Shown here: in pieces, positions 1-11,439 of the stretch
Position numbering within the stretch: the first letter of the stretch is position 1
Layout of the letters: every line of letters starts with the position of its first letter
DNA from: Epiperipatus broadwayi
Lineage: Eukaryota > Onychophora > Udeonychophora > Euonychophora > Peripatidae
Assembly: GCA_028023455.1 (NCBI GenBank)
Contig: JAQFVV010000021.1
Location: 3,500,853-3,564,852 of the forward strand
Length of the DNA stretch: 64,000 nucleotides
Direction of reading: 5' to 3'
Position numbers and translations under genes: made by a program
The notes under the pieces: model-generated
Database searches by the model: none
What the model saw: only the letters and a program-made list of their open reading frames with translations
What the model was told of the DNA's origin: nothing

Positions 1-498
1 TGTACTGAGTGGCTAACAGTTATGAGCAAGCATAAGAAGCAGTGATCATGTGATGTTTAATGTTTGTTGTAGGCATATTTTATTACAAAACTTTTATCCA
101 AATATTAAAAAATAATAATTATTCATGTACTCAGTTTTTAAATTAATTTGTATTTATTCCACATACATATGTATAACAAGTATTTTCATACTGCTGATTG
201 GTTTATTTTTTAAACCATATTATGCATATTTAATACAAAAATGAACTATGGAATTATTTATGGAAAATATGCAAATTAACATTAGAGACTGCCATAAAGA
301 GATTAAAATTATTCAGAAAGCAAGTTAAACTCTTTTTTTATGTTTTATATTAACTGTAATGCAAAAAGAAGTTCAATCAACATATTTTCAAAATGGCATA
401 TTTATTTGTTTCTAAATTTCTAATAATGCAATACTATTATTGTTTTATAGTTAAGAACTGGGTATTATTATTGTACATTATTTATATCATTGAAATTA

Positions 499-710
499 GT
501 CAACATTTAGACAATCCCAATATTAATAACATTTCAACAATCTCAACCTGTTGTCAAGACAACCTCCTTTGCCTTGACAACAATTTGAGATTGTTGATTG
601 TTATTGATATTGGGATTGTTTAAGTGTGGACTGATTTTAATGATTACTTTTATAAACTCATTTAACCTTGAGCATTATTACAATTATTTATATGTATATA
701 ATATGTATTT
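499..710. repeat. Dispersed repeat R1, hairpin copy
   Basis: Positions 499-632 form an inverted repeat: the arm around 500-568 is the near reverse complement of 569-632, both built on a 'gacaatcccaat...ttgtcaagacaacc' type sequence. The sequence after the hairpin (633-710) matches the flank of the same repeat at 26164-26625 and, in reverse, at 52960-53500. No coding potential is seen. Class unknown; a foldback or MITE-like repeat is likely. Confidence 0.6.
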
Positions 711-879
711 TTGAAGGGAAATTTTTTTTTGCAGTGGAATGAAATAATAAATTGTATGTTTGGAAAAAAAAAAAAAAAGAAGAAGCTATATTATTGCTGA
801 CAATAAACTACTCAATATGATTTTTCATATTTAAGCTATGCTTGTTTATCAGAATCTGAATATTAGATGTAACAATCAA

Positions 880-1065
880 TAATAATAATAACAACAACAA
901 TAATAATAATTTAAAACTGAGTGAATACTTATTTGAATATATTTTATTTAAGTTTAATTTCACCCTTATTATTATAAATGATTCTTTCATTTACTTATTT
1001 TTATAAGGCATGTGTATCATTGCATATAATAATTTAAAGTTTAGCCTCACTTACTAGAAGTAGTA

Positions 1066-1153
<88 letters not shown>
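880..1153. repeat. AAT/ATT microsatellites
   Basis: A short AAT/AAC-rich stretch lies at about 880-912. At 1065-1153 an (AAT)n run turns directly into an (ATT)n run near 1090, so the tract is self-complementary. The rest of the first 2.3 kb, apart from the entries listed here, shows no gene or recognisable repeat. Confidence 0.9.
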
Positions 1154-1706
1154 TACTTTTCCCCATTTCTGATTATAAACCAAATTCTGCTGAAAATTTA
1201 TATAATCATTAATTTTGCTATTGACTTGAATAATACGATTTACCTATATTAAAAAATTCTTTTATGCTGTATATATTGAGTTTTAATCAATGACCCAATA
1301 AATATATTAAGACTGCTTTAACAATGCTTAATGGTAACCGATTTGTTTACTGTAAAGAATCTATGATATATTTCATGTAATTTTCAGTCTTACGTATTCT
1401 ATGAAAACCTGCTTTTAAGTAATTTTTATCAATACAATCCCTATATTGGATTGGCTAACCTCATGATCTATAAGTAAAGTGTATGATTTTCATATATGAT
1501 TCATAATGATTAATCTCTCGATATTTAAAATGTTAAATTAATACACACAGAAACATTGGAAATGCTCTTCACTTGATAAGATAAAATTCTATAGACTAAA
1601 TGGCCAAATATGGTTTTAATCTTTGTCCACATGTTCATAAATTAAACAAACTTATATGTGTCTGAATTGACTAACACCATCATATATGTGATATACATGA
1701 TCAAAT

Positions 1707-1852
1707 TAATAGTTAAACAGCATTAAGTTGTGCACATGCGCATTCTGTCTTTTCCCAAAGACTTTATCATGTGTTTGAAGTGTTTGTATTCAGTCATTTA
1801 TAGTTAAAATCTGCAAAGCGCATGTGCACAGCTTAATGCTGTTTAACTATTA
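1707..1852. mobile_element. Short MITE with ~33-bp terminal inverted repeats
   Basis: The two ends are near-perfect inverted repeats. The left end begins TAATAGTTAAACAGCATTAA and runs into a GTGCACATGCGC block; the right end is its complement. The 146-bp element has no coding capacity. The terminal inverted repeat architecture indicates a non-autonomous DNA transposon; the superfamily cannot be set from this one copy. Confidence 0.65.
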
Positions 1853-2316
1853 CAGTTTATAAAACATCGCGCTATATAAAATAATTGATTTATGATCAGA
1901 TTAATGTAAATGGGCCACTACTATGATTTCTGGAATGGGAAGTTATATGTCTTCAATTTCTGGTGATAACTAATGCCTTAATGTAACTGATATGAAATTA
2001 ATTGTTTTATGTTTATATATACAAGCGTAACCTCTGATTTTGTTAACTGGTCTCCTTTGAGATTGATATGTAAATGTCCTTCTTTTTGTAAATGGTTCTT
2101 ATGGTTTGTGAATAAAATTTCCTTTTGAAAGATATTTAGATTATTAATAACAACTTAACACTATAAAATATAAAATATGCTTATATTTATATTAGAATAA
2201 AATGTTTATATAGCTAATATAATATTTTGCAATTTTGTTTTGCGAGTATTTTTTAAAGATTTTTGGTTTAAAAGTAGTTTACGTGTATTTAAATACTTAT
2301 ATATATATATATATAT

Positions 2317-2395
2317 GTCAAAGCGTTGACCGGGAAACGAACCCGGGTCAGCTGCTTGGAAGGCAGCTATGCTAACCGCTAGGCTACTTTACACC
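2317..2395 (-). mobile_element. SINE-alpha, tRNA-Gly(UCC)-like head
   Basis: Read on the minus strand this is an almost complete tRNA-Gly-like sequence with the A box (tagcggttagc), a TTCCAAG anticodon loop and the B box (gggttcg), followed by the family tail TTTGACAT. The first bases of the acceptor stem have diverged. A (TA)n run replaces the usual A tail, and no target duplication is visible. It is a SINE or tRNA retropseudogene and not a working tRNA. Confidence 0.75.
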
Positions 2396-2755
2396 AGAAT
2401 CTAACGAGAGAGAGATTTAAAAATATCTTTATATAAAAAATAATAATAATTTGACTACAATTATATATATTTTTTCGGTACGCTTTTTTAAACTATTGAT
2501 TTATTTATTTATACCTGGTGGTTGGAATAAAATTTGTGTGTATGCGTGTGTGTAAACTATTAAATAATGTTTTTGTTCGAAATCGATATATTGTAATTTT
2601 TATTTTTTTCAACGAGTCCCCGGTCTCAATTTTGCTGGTCATTTCATTTTATTTCTTAATAGATGAATAAGTATCGTTCTTTTCTGCTTCCTTTCTTTCT
2701 AGTTGTGTTTATATCTTATCTATATTATGTCTCCTTCTTTTAATGTCTTTCGCAG

Positions 2756-2770
2756 CTGGTGGAGCCATCG
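2756..2770 (+). CDS. cpx: Complexin, probable 15-nt microexon
   Basis: A pyrimidine-rich acceptor (2729-2755, ending cgcag) and a consensus donor (gtaagt at 2771) bracket 15 nt. Read in phase 1 they encode the end of one codon, then Gly-Gly-Ala-Ile, then the first base of a Gly codon. That phase joins exactly to the exon at 50335, giving ...[17 protein letters not shown], which suits the flexible N-terminal region of complexin. The length is a multiple of three with equal phases at both ends, so the exon could be skipped without breaking the frame. Alternative reading: the ATG at 2743 is in the same frame and could be an alternative start (MSFAAGGAIG). The strong acceptor makes me prefer the microexon. 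The usual complexin N terminus is not found upstream in the window. Confidence 0.55.
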
Positions 2771-3045
2771 GTAAGTCATTTATTCTCTATACCCCACTGC
2801 TCGTTCACTTTCTGCATGCTTCACATCTTTTCTTAAATTTTACTATTATTAAACTATTTTTTTATATGTATATTGTTATTCAATCGGCACATAAATTTAT
2901 ATATGCTGGTACTAAATTCCCAAATCACAGGCCTAGATCATTTATCATTGAAAATACATAACAATAGTATATTGTTAGAGGATGAAAAAAACACGCTGGG
3001 ATAATATCTTCAGTAAAATAGCTAACTTAACACATTAATGTATTG

Positions 3046-3140
3046 TTTTTTTTATGTGTCAAAGCGTTGACCGGAAAGTGAACCCGGGCCAGTTGCTTGG
3101 AAGGCAGTTATGCAAACCACTATGCCACCAATGCTTGACC
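3046..3140 (-). mobile_element. SINE-alpha, tRNA-Gly-like, with 12-bp TSD
   Basis: On the minus strand this has a tRNA-Gly(UCC)-like head, the TTTGACACATA tail and an A run (poly-T on the plus strand at 3046-3053). It is flanked by ATTAATGTATTG (3034-3045) and ATTAATGTTTTG (3141-3152), a 12-bp target-site duplication with one mismatch. This shows insertion by retroposition. Confidence 0.85.
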
Positions 3141-3479
3141 ATTAATGTTTTGTTTCCTACAAAATTTTAGCACTGATATGAGTTTTCTAAATTCTGTGTA
3201 TGTTAAAATGTAATAATTTCTTGATTATGTTATTTTATTTAACGCAATTAATATACACACATGCACAGTCAATTCACACCTTATGTGTTCACAACTGTTG
3301 AGTATAATTTAATAAACCTGGATTATAGACATTTTTTTCTTCTAGTGAGTATTCATCTCATCAGTGAGTTTCAGCTTTCATCCACCAATAATCCTATAAG
3401 AAAGATATATATTTTTTCTTATCTTTATTGTCTTCTATTTATTTTATTTGTGTTTTTAAATACTTTTATTCATGGTGTA

Positions 3480-4130
3480 TTGTAATGATAGAATGGCAGA
3501 CACTGAAGTTCAAAGTTCATAATTTATGACTTCAGTTGTTACTTTCAATGCCCAAACTCATTGAATTATTTGTCCTACATAGATTAGTGTAGTGATAAAA
3601 TGATGGATCTGAAACTCAAGGACTATGCATCATGGTTCCAAACCTTTTATGAACTCCTAAGCAATGACCATAGCAGCTTCAGCTCTATCACTTGAACATT
3701 CTGTGAACATCCAAACAGTTAACCATTTGATTCTTTGTCCTGCATGACTTAATCCAGTGAAAACGTGATGGATTCTGGAACTCAAGGTCCATGAACCATT
3801 GTTCTAATTGTCACTTCCACTGCTCAATCTTTTTATAAGATCCTGAACAATACACCATTTGACTGTAAGGTTTATAATAATGATAGAATGGTGGACTAAA
3901 TTTATAAATCAAATTCCAAGTATTGCAACTTCACTTCTGACACTTCCAATATTTGAACATCTTATGGACACCCAATCAATATATAATTTGATTATTAGGC
4001 CTGGGTAATATTATCCAGTGAAAAAGTAATGGTCTCTAGAACTCAAGATCTCTATGAATTGCAGCTCCAAAAGTCACTTCCAAAACTTGAACTTCTTACT
4101 GATATCTTTACTAAACAGCATCAATACATG
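3480..4130 (+). repeat. SINE-beta tandem array (4-5 units)
   Basis: Units start with a tRNA-like stretch ('agtgataaaatgatggat...gaactcaagg') and end with a tail of the form 'cttatgaactcctaagcaa...ccatttgatt'. Starts can be seen near 3490, 3595, 3757, 3885 and 4017, so units are about 110-170 bp. The head resembles a tRNA-Gln A-box region; the tRNA assignment is tentative. The same family occurs singly or in clusters elsewhere in the window on both strands. Confidence 0.6.
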
Positions 4131-4599
4131 ATGATATTAGTAATAATTGGATTATAGTTGATCACAAACACTTTAAAAGTAAAATGCTGATTCAAACTGT
4201 GCAAGATAATGGAGTCTAAAATTACTTCTTCATATTATACTGAAATCATTATGTATTGCTGAAAAATGGTTCACCAGGTCTGAAGAGAGCCAAGAATATT
4301 TTCCAGTATTACTGCTTTTATGATACAGCTAAAGTTATTGAGATATCTAGTCAGTAATGTTGCTATTTAAAGGTGGAAAAAAATAACTATCAATACAATT
4401 GACTCTGGATTATGAACCAAAGAAAATTTGATCTGATCAAAATGGGGGAGGGGGATCATTTATACATTGACATCTAAATTTTAGTGAATAAAGTGGATTG
4501 AAATAAGAGAATTTAAACCAGGAGAATACATTCTTTTACTCACATTAAAAATCAACAAGCATATTGCAAAAGCCTTATCAGTATTAAGTAAATCTCTAA

Positions 4600-6835
4600 A
4601 AAAAATCTCTCTTTTTTGCACTTTTCACAATGCTTCTATTCAATTATCTGACAGTTTTGATTGCCTAGCAGCCTTCTTCAGAACTATTACTATAAGTCTT
4701 TTCAATATTGCAATAACACAAATCTATGCTCAAACAAATCAAATAAGTGAAAAAGAAATTGAAAAAATCTATAATCACATGTAGTCATAATTTGATTAAG
4801 CTTCCAAACAAATAATGATCAGTCAATAGAATGCCAAAATTGAAAGTGGAAAGAAAATGATTATATGGACTTAAAAGATTAAATTAAACAAGAAAATGAA
4901 ATTTCATAAATTTCACTATCTATTTGTTGCTAATTCACTTTGTAAATGGCTAAAATACTGATTCTCTACATTAAAATCACAATGAGGAATTTATAAAGAT
5001 CAAATTGATTGACATTAAAAACAGACCATAATTACATATGTAAACTTCAAATGAAGGACTATAAGTTTGGATAACAACTTTGATATAACCTAGGAAACAT
5101 TTCGTGAAAACCCATCAGAAATCAATTTGAGATTTTGGGTGTAATCATAGATAACCAAATGAACTTTTGATAGAAGACAATGAATCATTAAAAAAATCTG
5201 ATGATATTCAGATTCCAATGAAAGAGTCAGGGGAATCAGCAAAGATATTAGAAATTATGATGCTAATTATAAATAAAAAAGAGTTAAAATTAAAAAGCAT
5301 ATATATCTTTTTAAAAAATAGAATAGAAAATTGCAAAGAGCATCGATGAAAAACAATAATGGCCAAGACAGCAAATATGAAAACAAGTATCATAAAGTAA
5401 GCTTTTTTATCACCTCATTCAAATAACAAAAGAAAGTTTCAGCCATTGGTAAGTAGCCAGAAATGGTAAGGGACAAATTTATAATCAAAATAACAAAAAT
5501 GAAGTTAATATACAGAAAATGTAAACTTTTAGGATATGGCCAGAACAATTTTGATGAGACATAATATGTTAAAGAATTTCACTATTGAAAATATGGGATC
5601 AGACTAGCCTTGAGATCTTTAATAAATGGTAACACTACTGGAATAGATAGCACTGCAGTAGAAAGTTCTTAAAAAAACTAAAAAATAATCATTAAAAATA
5701 TTACCCAAATTATGCCAGTTAATATGAAACATTAACCAAAAGTCCACAAACTGTGAGAAGTAATTGAGTTTAATGCCTATACTAAAGTATTATCCACAAG
5801 TGAGTAACATTATTCTGAAAATAATACAGAATAGAGTTTTCCATTCAAATTTATTGCTAAATGTAATTTCAGATAAGGTCGCAGAAGTATAATAACATTA
5901 TTGCTGATATGCACTGGCTGATATAAAAGAACAGATAATACAATAAATAAGCACTTTATACGTTTCATTCATTATAACGAAACCTTTGATTCAATTGATT
6001 AATTAATTGTTGTATGTTTTTTAAGAAATGTGTGCGCTAGATTATTTCCTTGTTTTTAAGAGAAATCTTTAATAGGAATAGAAACAATAGTTAAAACAAG
6101 CTAATGATAAAACGGATTGGTTTCACGTTCACAAACGAGTTGACAGGACTGCATATTGACACCCATATTATTAAACTTGTGCACTAAATATATAACAAGA
6201 AAGCCATATTGTGTAAAGGCGAATGTGGATTCAGGATTGATGGGAGAAAAACATCAATCATCTCTTACTTATTCTGATAATATACTTGAAGCTAAAAATA
6301 GAGAAAATTTCAATATGCATTGGGAAAGTTAAAGATGGGATTATTGTTTTATGTAAAGAAGGCAAAGATAATAAAGAATGAATGAATGAAAGTGGTTGAC
6401 AGTTTTTCATCCCCTTAGATCACTCATCAACAATAACATCTGGTCATTAAGTTGTGAATCACAGGTTAACACTGGGCAGAGTTACAATGGAAATCTTGGA
6501 AAGAATTTTTTAAATATAGGGTCATACCTTTAAAAATAGATATCAAATTTTTTTGAGCTGGAGTATTACCTGTAACCCTTTATAAATATGAAAATTGGAG
6601 TTGAAAGAAGAATGGTAGAAAAAGTACTGAGGTTTTTTGACACTATGTGCTGGTGCTAAAAATTTGACAGACAGTAAGACTAATAAATAAGTAGCTAATG
6701 GATCAGATTACATTTGAACTTTTGCTTAAGGGACAATGACCATTTGAAAGTGCCCTATTTTGATCATACCAGGATGAAATGATTGAAAGAATTGGTGGTA
6801 AAGAAGATGTTGGATGATGATAATAATAAACTAGA
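4600..6835 (+). pseudogene. Ancient RTE/BovB-like LINE relic
   Basis: No frame stays open, but frame-hopping translation recovers LINE landmarks in order. An endonuclease piece like QIYAQTNQISEKEIEKIYN lies near 4710-4780, corresponding to the VYAPT motif region. A fragment around 5000 resembles the NQIDYIL motif. RT motif A-like RFIHYNETFDSID lies near 5955-6000. A decayed fingers/palm stretch follows to about 6360. A C-terminal YENWSLKKN...FDTMCW-like region, matching the RTE/BovB tail, lies near 6575-6660. Stops and shifts are frequent, so this copy is old. It is more diverged than the RTE family copies elsewhere in the window. Confidence 0.6.
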
Positions 6836-7192
6836 ATAATGAGTGTGCTAATAGCTCTAACAAGCATTATCGAAAAATGCCACAAAAGAAAGGATTTAAA
6901 ATCTCTATCTAGAAACTGTCCCCATCCCTAAGCCAGTTCCAAGCTATTGGCTATCCACAGTGAGGCACTAGAGTATTTCAGACACTAGATCCAAAATACA
7001 AACTCATATCCAGTACTTATAATACTTAACAATTAAGTAGAAAATCTAAAATATCCTAGTGCTTTACTGAGGATAGCCAATAGCTTGAAACTGGTTTGGA
7101 GATGGGGATAGTTTCTAGATAGAGATTTTAAATGCTTTCTCTTATGGCATTTTTCAATAAAGCTTGTTAGAGCTATTAGCATGCTCATTATT
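6835..7192. mobile_element. Palindromic hammerhead-bearing repeat (B type)
   Basis: The arm 6835-6990 is the near reverse complement of 7040-7192. Each arm carries a hammerhead-like motif: the right arm is on the plus strand (separate entry), and the left arm on the minus strand is degraded (CTGTGGA and GGAAC in place of CTGANGA and GAAAC). Outer ends carry the shared 'aataatgagNNtgctaatagctctaacaag' sequence of the B-type family. Downstream bases to about 7250 continue the family consensus. A 5' inversion during retroposition, or an inverted dimer, would explain the palindrome. Confidence 0.6.
7062..7101 (+). ncRNA. Hammerhead ribozyme motif, B type
   Basis: Core strand CTGAGGA is at 7067-7073, and stem II AGC/GCT closes a short loop in 7074-7086. 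GAAA is at 7087-7090, a two-pair helix III AC/GT has a TG loop, and the cleavage position is T7096. Helix I pairs CTTTA (7062-7066) with TGGAG (7097-7101), including two G-U pairs. Every core position fits the hammerhead consensus (CUGANGA, GAAA, NUH), but the weak stem II closing pair and a U at the cleavage site suggest low activity. Confidence 0.55.
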
Positions 7193-7259
7193 TTACTTTA
7201 TAATTACTAGCTTATTAAGTTAAGCCACATGATTTATGATTTGGATTTTATTTAATAAT

Positions 7260-7660
7260 AATAAATAATAATCAAATGGGTTTATTGCTTGGATTCATTC
7301 CAAAAACTCATTCTCTAGAATCTATTATTCTACATATTTTACTAAGCTATGCAGATATATTCTTAAATAAATAAATAATTGAGTGGCTTTATTGCTTTGG
7401 GACGTCATTAGAAGTTTGAATGCCGGAAGTATCAGAATGGAAATCAAATCGAGGATCTTACGCTTCAGAGTCGATCATTCTATAACTGCACTAAAGTAAG
7501 TCAGGTTATTATTAATTAAATAAATAAATGGCATTTATTGCCCAGGAGTTTATAAAAAATTCAAGCACTAGAGGTTCCAGAACTGAAATCAAGAAACCTT
7601 ATACTGCAGAGACACACTCTGCCATTGCTCTAACTACACAGGGCACCTACCAAAATGAAG
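7260..7660 (-). repeat. SINE-beta cluster (about 3 partial units, minus strand)
   Basis: Three minus-strand units can be picked out by the tail read in reverse: 'aaatggNtttattgcNNNgNNttNataagaa...'. They lie near 7265, 7375 and 7525. The last one has a tRNA-like head near 7600-7650 (reverse complement 'tgtgtagttagagcaatgg'). It is the same family as the array at 3480-4130. Confidence 0.55.
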
Positions 7661-8051
7661 TATATTGGCTCCATTATTATGATAATGAATGTGCCTTTGA
7701 ATGGCCTTATAAATGGTAGATCATTCTGGAGAAGGGTATTCACCAGATCACTAGCGTCAACACCAACCTAATAGCATATAATAATACAATCAACACATAC
7801 AGTATTATTTAAAAAAAGCTATACCTATGTCACTAAACTGTAACAAATTAAAGGCAATACTAACACTAATTTATACATGAAAAAAATTAAAAACTATTAA
7901 CATTTTAGTGCTGACCCTTCCTTATTTTTATTTTGAACATGGCAAGGATGCTCAGTATCGTAAACACCATGGTCTTTCTTCTCAGTGCCTGATAAGGCAG
8001 AATGAATGTTTGTGTAAATGATAAATATTTTTCCACTACATATATACAATT

Positions 8052-9138
8052 ATGACAGACAAAAATAAAGCATGGCCCTTATTCCCAGGAGGCTGTAAAG
8101 TCACCAACCAAGGCAGCGGTTGGTGGCCGAAGGCGGAGGGTGCTAAGAATCCCCTGATTGCGGACCCAGGCTGCCATTTGATGATGACTTTTTATTTAGG
8201 TACTTACAACTGCAGATCACTTTCAAGTGAAGGAAGATTGCAAGAATTAGAAGAAGAACTCTCTTATATTAAATGGGACATTATTGGACTTTGTGAAGTT
8301 AGAAGAAAAGGTGAAGAGACAATTGATTTAAAAAGTGGACATATACTCTATTATAAAGGCACAAATATTGGAAATACAAGTGGAGTAGGATTCATTATAA
8401 ATAAAAAGTGGAAGAACAATATTGTGGAGATTGATGGTGTATCAGACAGAGTGGCAAGATTAGTTATACAACTTAATAGCAGATATCAAATGCAGATAAT
8501 TCAGGTTTATGCCCCAACAAGTTCTCATAGTGATGAAGTAGTAGAAGATTTTTATATGGATGTACAAAATGCTTTTGATCAGAGTAAACAACATTTTAAA
8601 ATCGATATGGGAGACTTTAATGCTAGAATTGGTAAACAAATGAAAGATGAAAGTGCTGTAGGTAATTTTGGTTATGGTAATAGAAATGAGAGAGGACATA
8701 GACTTGTGGAGTTTGCAGAAAAAGAAAAAACTTTATATTATGAATTCTTTTTTTGAGAAAAATGTTAAAAGGAAATGGACATGGAAGCATCCAAATGAAG
8801 GTACAGCAGAATTGGATTATATTTTGACTAACAGGAAATACATATTTCAAGATTGTAATGTTCTTAATAAATTTAACACAGGAAGTGATCATCGATTAGT
8901 AAGGTGTAAGATACGTGATAATGTGAAACTAGAGAGACCAAAATTATTAAGAAAAACAATATTTACAGTTGATATTCCTAATCTTCAGAAACATTCTAAT
9001 GAATTTAAATTAGAACTTAGAAATCGGTTACAAGTATTAGCAGATTTTGAGCATAATTCAGATTTGAATGAAATTAATATGAAAATAACTGATACACTTT
9101 TAAAAACTGCAACAGAGATAGCTGGTAGAAAAAAGTAG
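8052..9138 (+). pseudogene. RTE copy A, endonuclease region (frameshifted)
   Basis: This is the N-terminal half of the LINE protein, which nicks target DNA to prime reverse transcription. Endonuclease motifs are visible in order: TYNCRSL, LCEVRRKGE, VYAPTS, MGDFNARIG, LDYILTNRKY and GSDHRLV. Those are the expected acidic, Asn and SDH residues of APE-like LINE endonucleases. The frame opens at 8052, runs to a stop at 8756, and is shifted by an extra A in the 8725-8730 A-run. The correct continuation is the frame covering 8668-9138, which then meets an in-frame TAG at 9136-9138. Copy B lacks the extra A, which supports a one-base insertion. The similar EN of vertebrate 'craniofacial development protein 2' is itself RTE-derived. 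Confidence 0.8.
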
Positions 9139-9141
9139 CAA

Positions 9142-11010
9142 TTGACCAATAAAATTTCTACTGAGACTAGAGAATTTATGAAGAAAAGAAGGAATATGAA
9201 GATATACAAAAATGATGCATTAAAAAGAATTGAATATCTCGAATTTTGTAAAATGGTGCGGAAAAGAGTTGAGAATAATATAAGAAAGTATAATTGTGAA
9301 CTAGCAAGGAAAGCTGTAGAAGAAAATAAAAGTCTTAAGAATGTAAAACAACATTTTGGTATTGGTAGGAAATTTATATCTGCAATAAGAAAAAAAGATG
9401 GAATTGTTACTAAAAAGAGAGATGACATCATGAAATTGGTAGAAGATTTTTATCAAGAATTATATAGTAATAAAGAACAAGTACCTCCTATATCTATTCC
9501 ATCTTCTGAATTGCCCAGAATTTTAAATGAAGAAGTGAGTCACGCAATTAAATGTATGAAGAAGGGAAAGGCTCCAGGTAATGATGGAATTATAATTGAT
9601 ATATTAAAAGAAGCAGGAGAAGAAATAGAAAATTTTTTAGCAAAGTTATATACCAAATGTCTAAATAATAAAGATGTACCAGATGATTGGAAGGATGCAG
9701 TAATAATATTAATATTTAAAAAAGGAGATAAAGAAGATATTAGAAATTACAGACCTATTAGCCTTTTATCAGTTTTATATAAAATTTTTACCAAGATAAT
9801 TACAACTCGTCTACAGAGAACATTGGATTTCCACCAACCAAGAGAACAAGCTGCATTTAAAAGTGGTTTTAGTACAATAGATCATATCCAGGTGTTGAGA
9901 GAAGTTATAGAAAAGTCAAATGAATATGAGTTGTCATTATGTTTTGGATTTGTAGATTATGAAAAGGCATTTGATTCTATAAACATTTCTTCAGTGATTA
10001 AAGCATTGGATCATCAAGGTATAGATCCAGGATATTGTCATATTTTGAAGAATATTTATAAAAATGTAACAGCAACAATTAGATTACATAATGATACTGG
10101 GAAAGTCAACATTGAGAAAGGTGTAAGACAAGGTGACTCCATATCTCCAAAACTTTTTACAGCAGTGCTGCAAGAAGTATTTTGTGGATTAAAATGGGAA
10201 ACTAAAGGAGTGAAAGTAAATGGAGATTATTTAAGTCATTTAGATTTCGCAGATGATGTAGTTGTTTTTGCAAATAATGCTTCAGAGCTGCAGGATATGT
10301 TGCAGGAATTATCAGATGAAAGTAGGAAAGTAGGACTAAAGATAAATGTTAAAAAGACTAAAGTAATGTTTAATCGATTTGCTCAAAATATGAAAATAAA
10401 GATTGATTATGATGAATTAGAAGAAGTTAACAGTTACAAATACCTTGGTCAGATTATTAATACAGATGGAAACATAATGGAAGAAATTAATCATAGAATT
10501 AAACTTGGTTGGAGTGCTTTTGGTAGAAATAACTTGATACTAAAAGGAAATATGCCTATGTGTTTGAAAAGGAAGGTTTTTAATAAATGTGTTTTACCAG
10601 TTCTTACTTATGGATCTGAGACTTGGACACTTAATAGAAGAGCAATACAGAGACTTCAGACCACTCAAAGAAGTATGGAGAGATGTATGTTGGGAGTAAC
10701 AAGAAGAGATCGAAAACACAATGTATGGGTAAGAGAACAAACGGGTGTTACTGACCTCATTGAAAAAATTAAAAGATTGAAGTGGAGTTGGGCTGGACAT
10801 ATTGCTAGAAGAGATGATAATAGATGGACAATTGAAATTTTAAACTGGATTCCAAGAGATTGTAAAAGACCCAGAAAGAGACCACATGTGAGATGGATGG
10901 ATGAAATAAGAAAGTGTGCAGGGGTGATGTGGAGAAGAGAAGCTGAAGATCGGAGAAGATGGATTAAACTTGGACAGACCTTCATCCTGCAGTGGATTGA
11001 TAATGGTTGA
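9142..11010 (+). CDS. RTE copy A, reverse transcriptase region (622 codons, open)
   Basis: This is the reverse transcriptase of the RTE LINE, copying element RNA into DNA at the nicked target. It is in the same frame as the upstream endonuclease, separated only by the TAG at 9136-9138, so the start at 9142 is not a natural one. RT motifs: KAPGNDGI near residues 145-155, NYRPISLLS near 205, [11 protein letters not shown] at about 270 (first catalytic Asp), [10 protein letters not shown] at about 327, and FADD at 369-372 (10246-10257; the catalytic Asp pair is intact). The C-terminal thumb and RTE-specific tail run from [17 protein letters not shown] to WIDNG. The 622 codons without a stop imply recent loss of function. 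Confidence 0.85.
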   Translation: MTNKISTETREFMKKRRNMKIYKNDALKRIEYLEFCKMVRKRVENNIRKYNCELARKAVEENKSLKNVKQHFGIGRKFISAIRKKDGIVTKKRDDIMKLVEDFYQELYSNKEQVPPISIPSSELPRILNEEVSHAIKCMKKGKAPGNDGIIIDILKEAGEEIENFLAKLYTKCLNNKDVPDDWKDAVIILIFKKGDKEDIRNYRPISLLSVLYKIFTKIITTRLQRTLDFHQPREQAAFKSGFSTIDHIQVLREVIEKSNEYELSLCFGFVDYEKAFDSINISSVIKALDHQGIDPGYCHILKNIYKNVTATIRLHNDTGKVNIEKGVRQGDSISPKLFTAVLQEVFCGLKWETKGVKVNGDYLSHLDFADDVVVFANNASELQDMLQELSDESRKVGLKINVKKTKVMFNRFAQNMKIKIDYDELEEVNSYKYLGQIINTDGNIMEEINHRIKLGWSAFGRNNLILKGNMPMCLKRKVFNKCVLPVLTYGSETWTLNRRAIQRLQTTQRSMERCMLGVTRRDRKHNVWVREQTGVTDLIEKIKRLKWSWAGHIARRDDNRWTIEILNWIPRDCKRPRKRPHVRWMDEIRKCAGVMWRREAEDRRRWIKLGQTFILQWIDNG

Positions 11011-11439
11011 TAATGATGATGATGAATGCTGCCTTTAATTTAAAACATACCAATGTATGTCAGAGAGTAAGTATAAATGAAGCTAATACCTTTTATCCCA
11101 GGCTAGATTCCACACCTATGGCAAGAGAAAACAAGATAAGCTTTAAGATTCTTAAATCTCATAGATTTTGAAATTTCAATCCAAGCACATTTGAATCTGC
11201 CAAGTGATTGCCAACATCTCTTTTAATCTGAACCAAATTTTGAGGGTGCCATTTTAAATTTTCATAACGTCTTGATCCCAATTGTTTAGTATGAATTATA
11301 ATCTAATTTAAATAATGGTGAATTTGAATATACACATTAACGAATAAAAATAACCAGCTCAATTATCATCAACTGACTCACAAATGCGTTTGTCTATTTC
11401 TATTTCTTAAAAAAAATATAGACAAAAAAATAATAATAG

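Larger units (their letters stand above)
7965..11028 (+). mobile_element. RTE-type LINE, copy A (nearly full length)
   Basis: This is a ~3.1-kb non-LTR retrotransposon with one long reading frame for an apurinic-type endonuclease followed by reverse transcriptase. It ends in a TGATAATGATGATGATGA-type simple repeat, a typical RTE 3' end, with no poly-A. The 5' limit is set by alignment to copy B, where similarity reaches the 'gaaagaccatg' block; the true start may lie a little upstream. Two lesions interrupt the frame (see coding entries). It is the most complete of the six family members in the window. Confidence 0.85.

Noticed and set aside
2317-2395. Functional tRNA-Gly gene
   Set aside because: The acceptor stem is mismatched, a SINE tail follows, and sister copies are flanked by target-site duplications.
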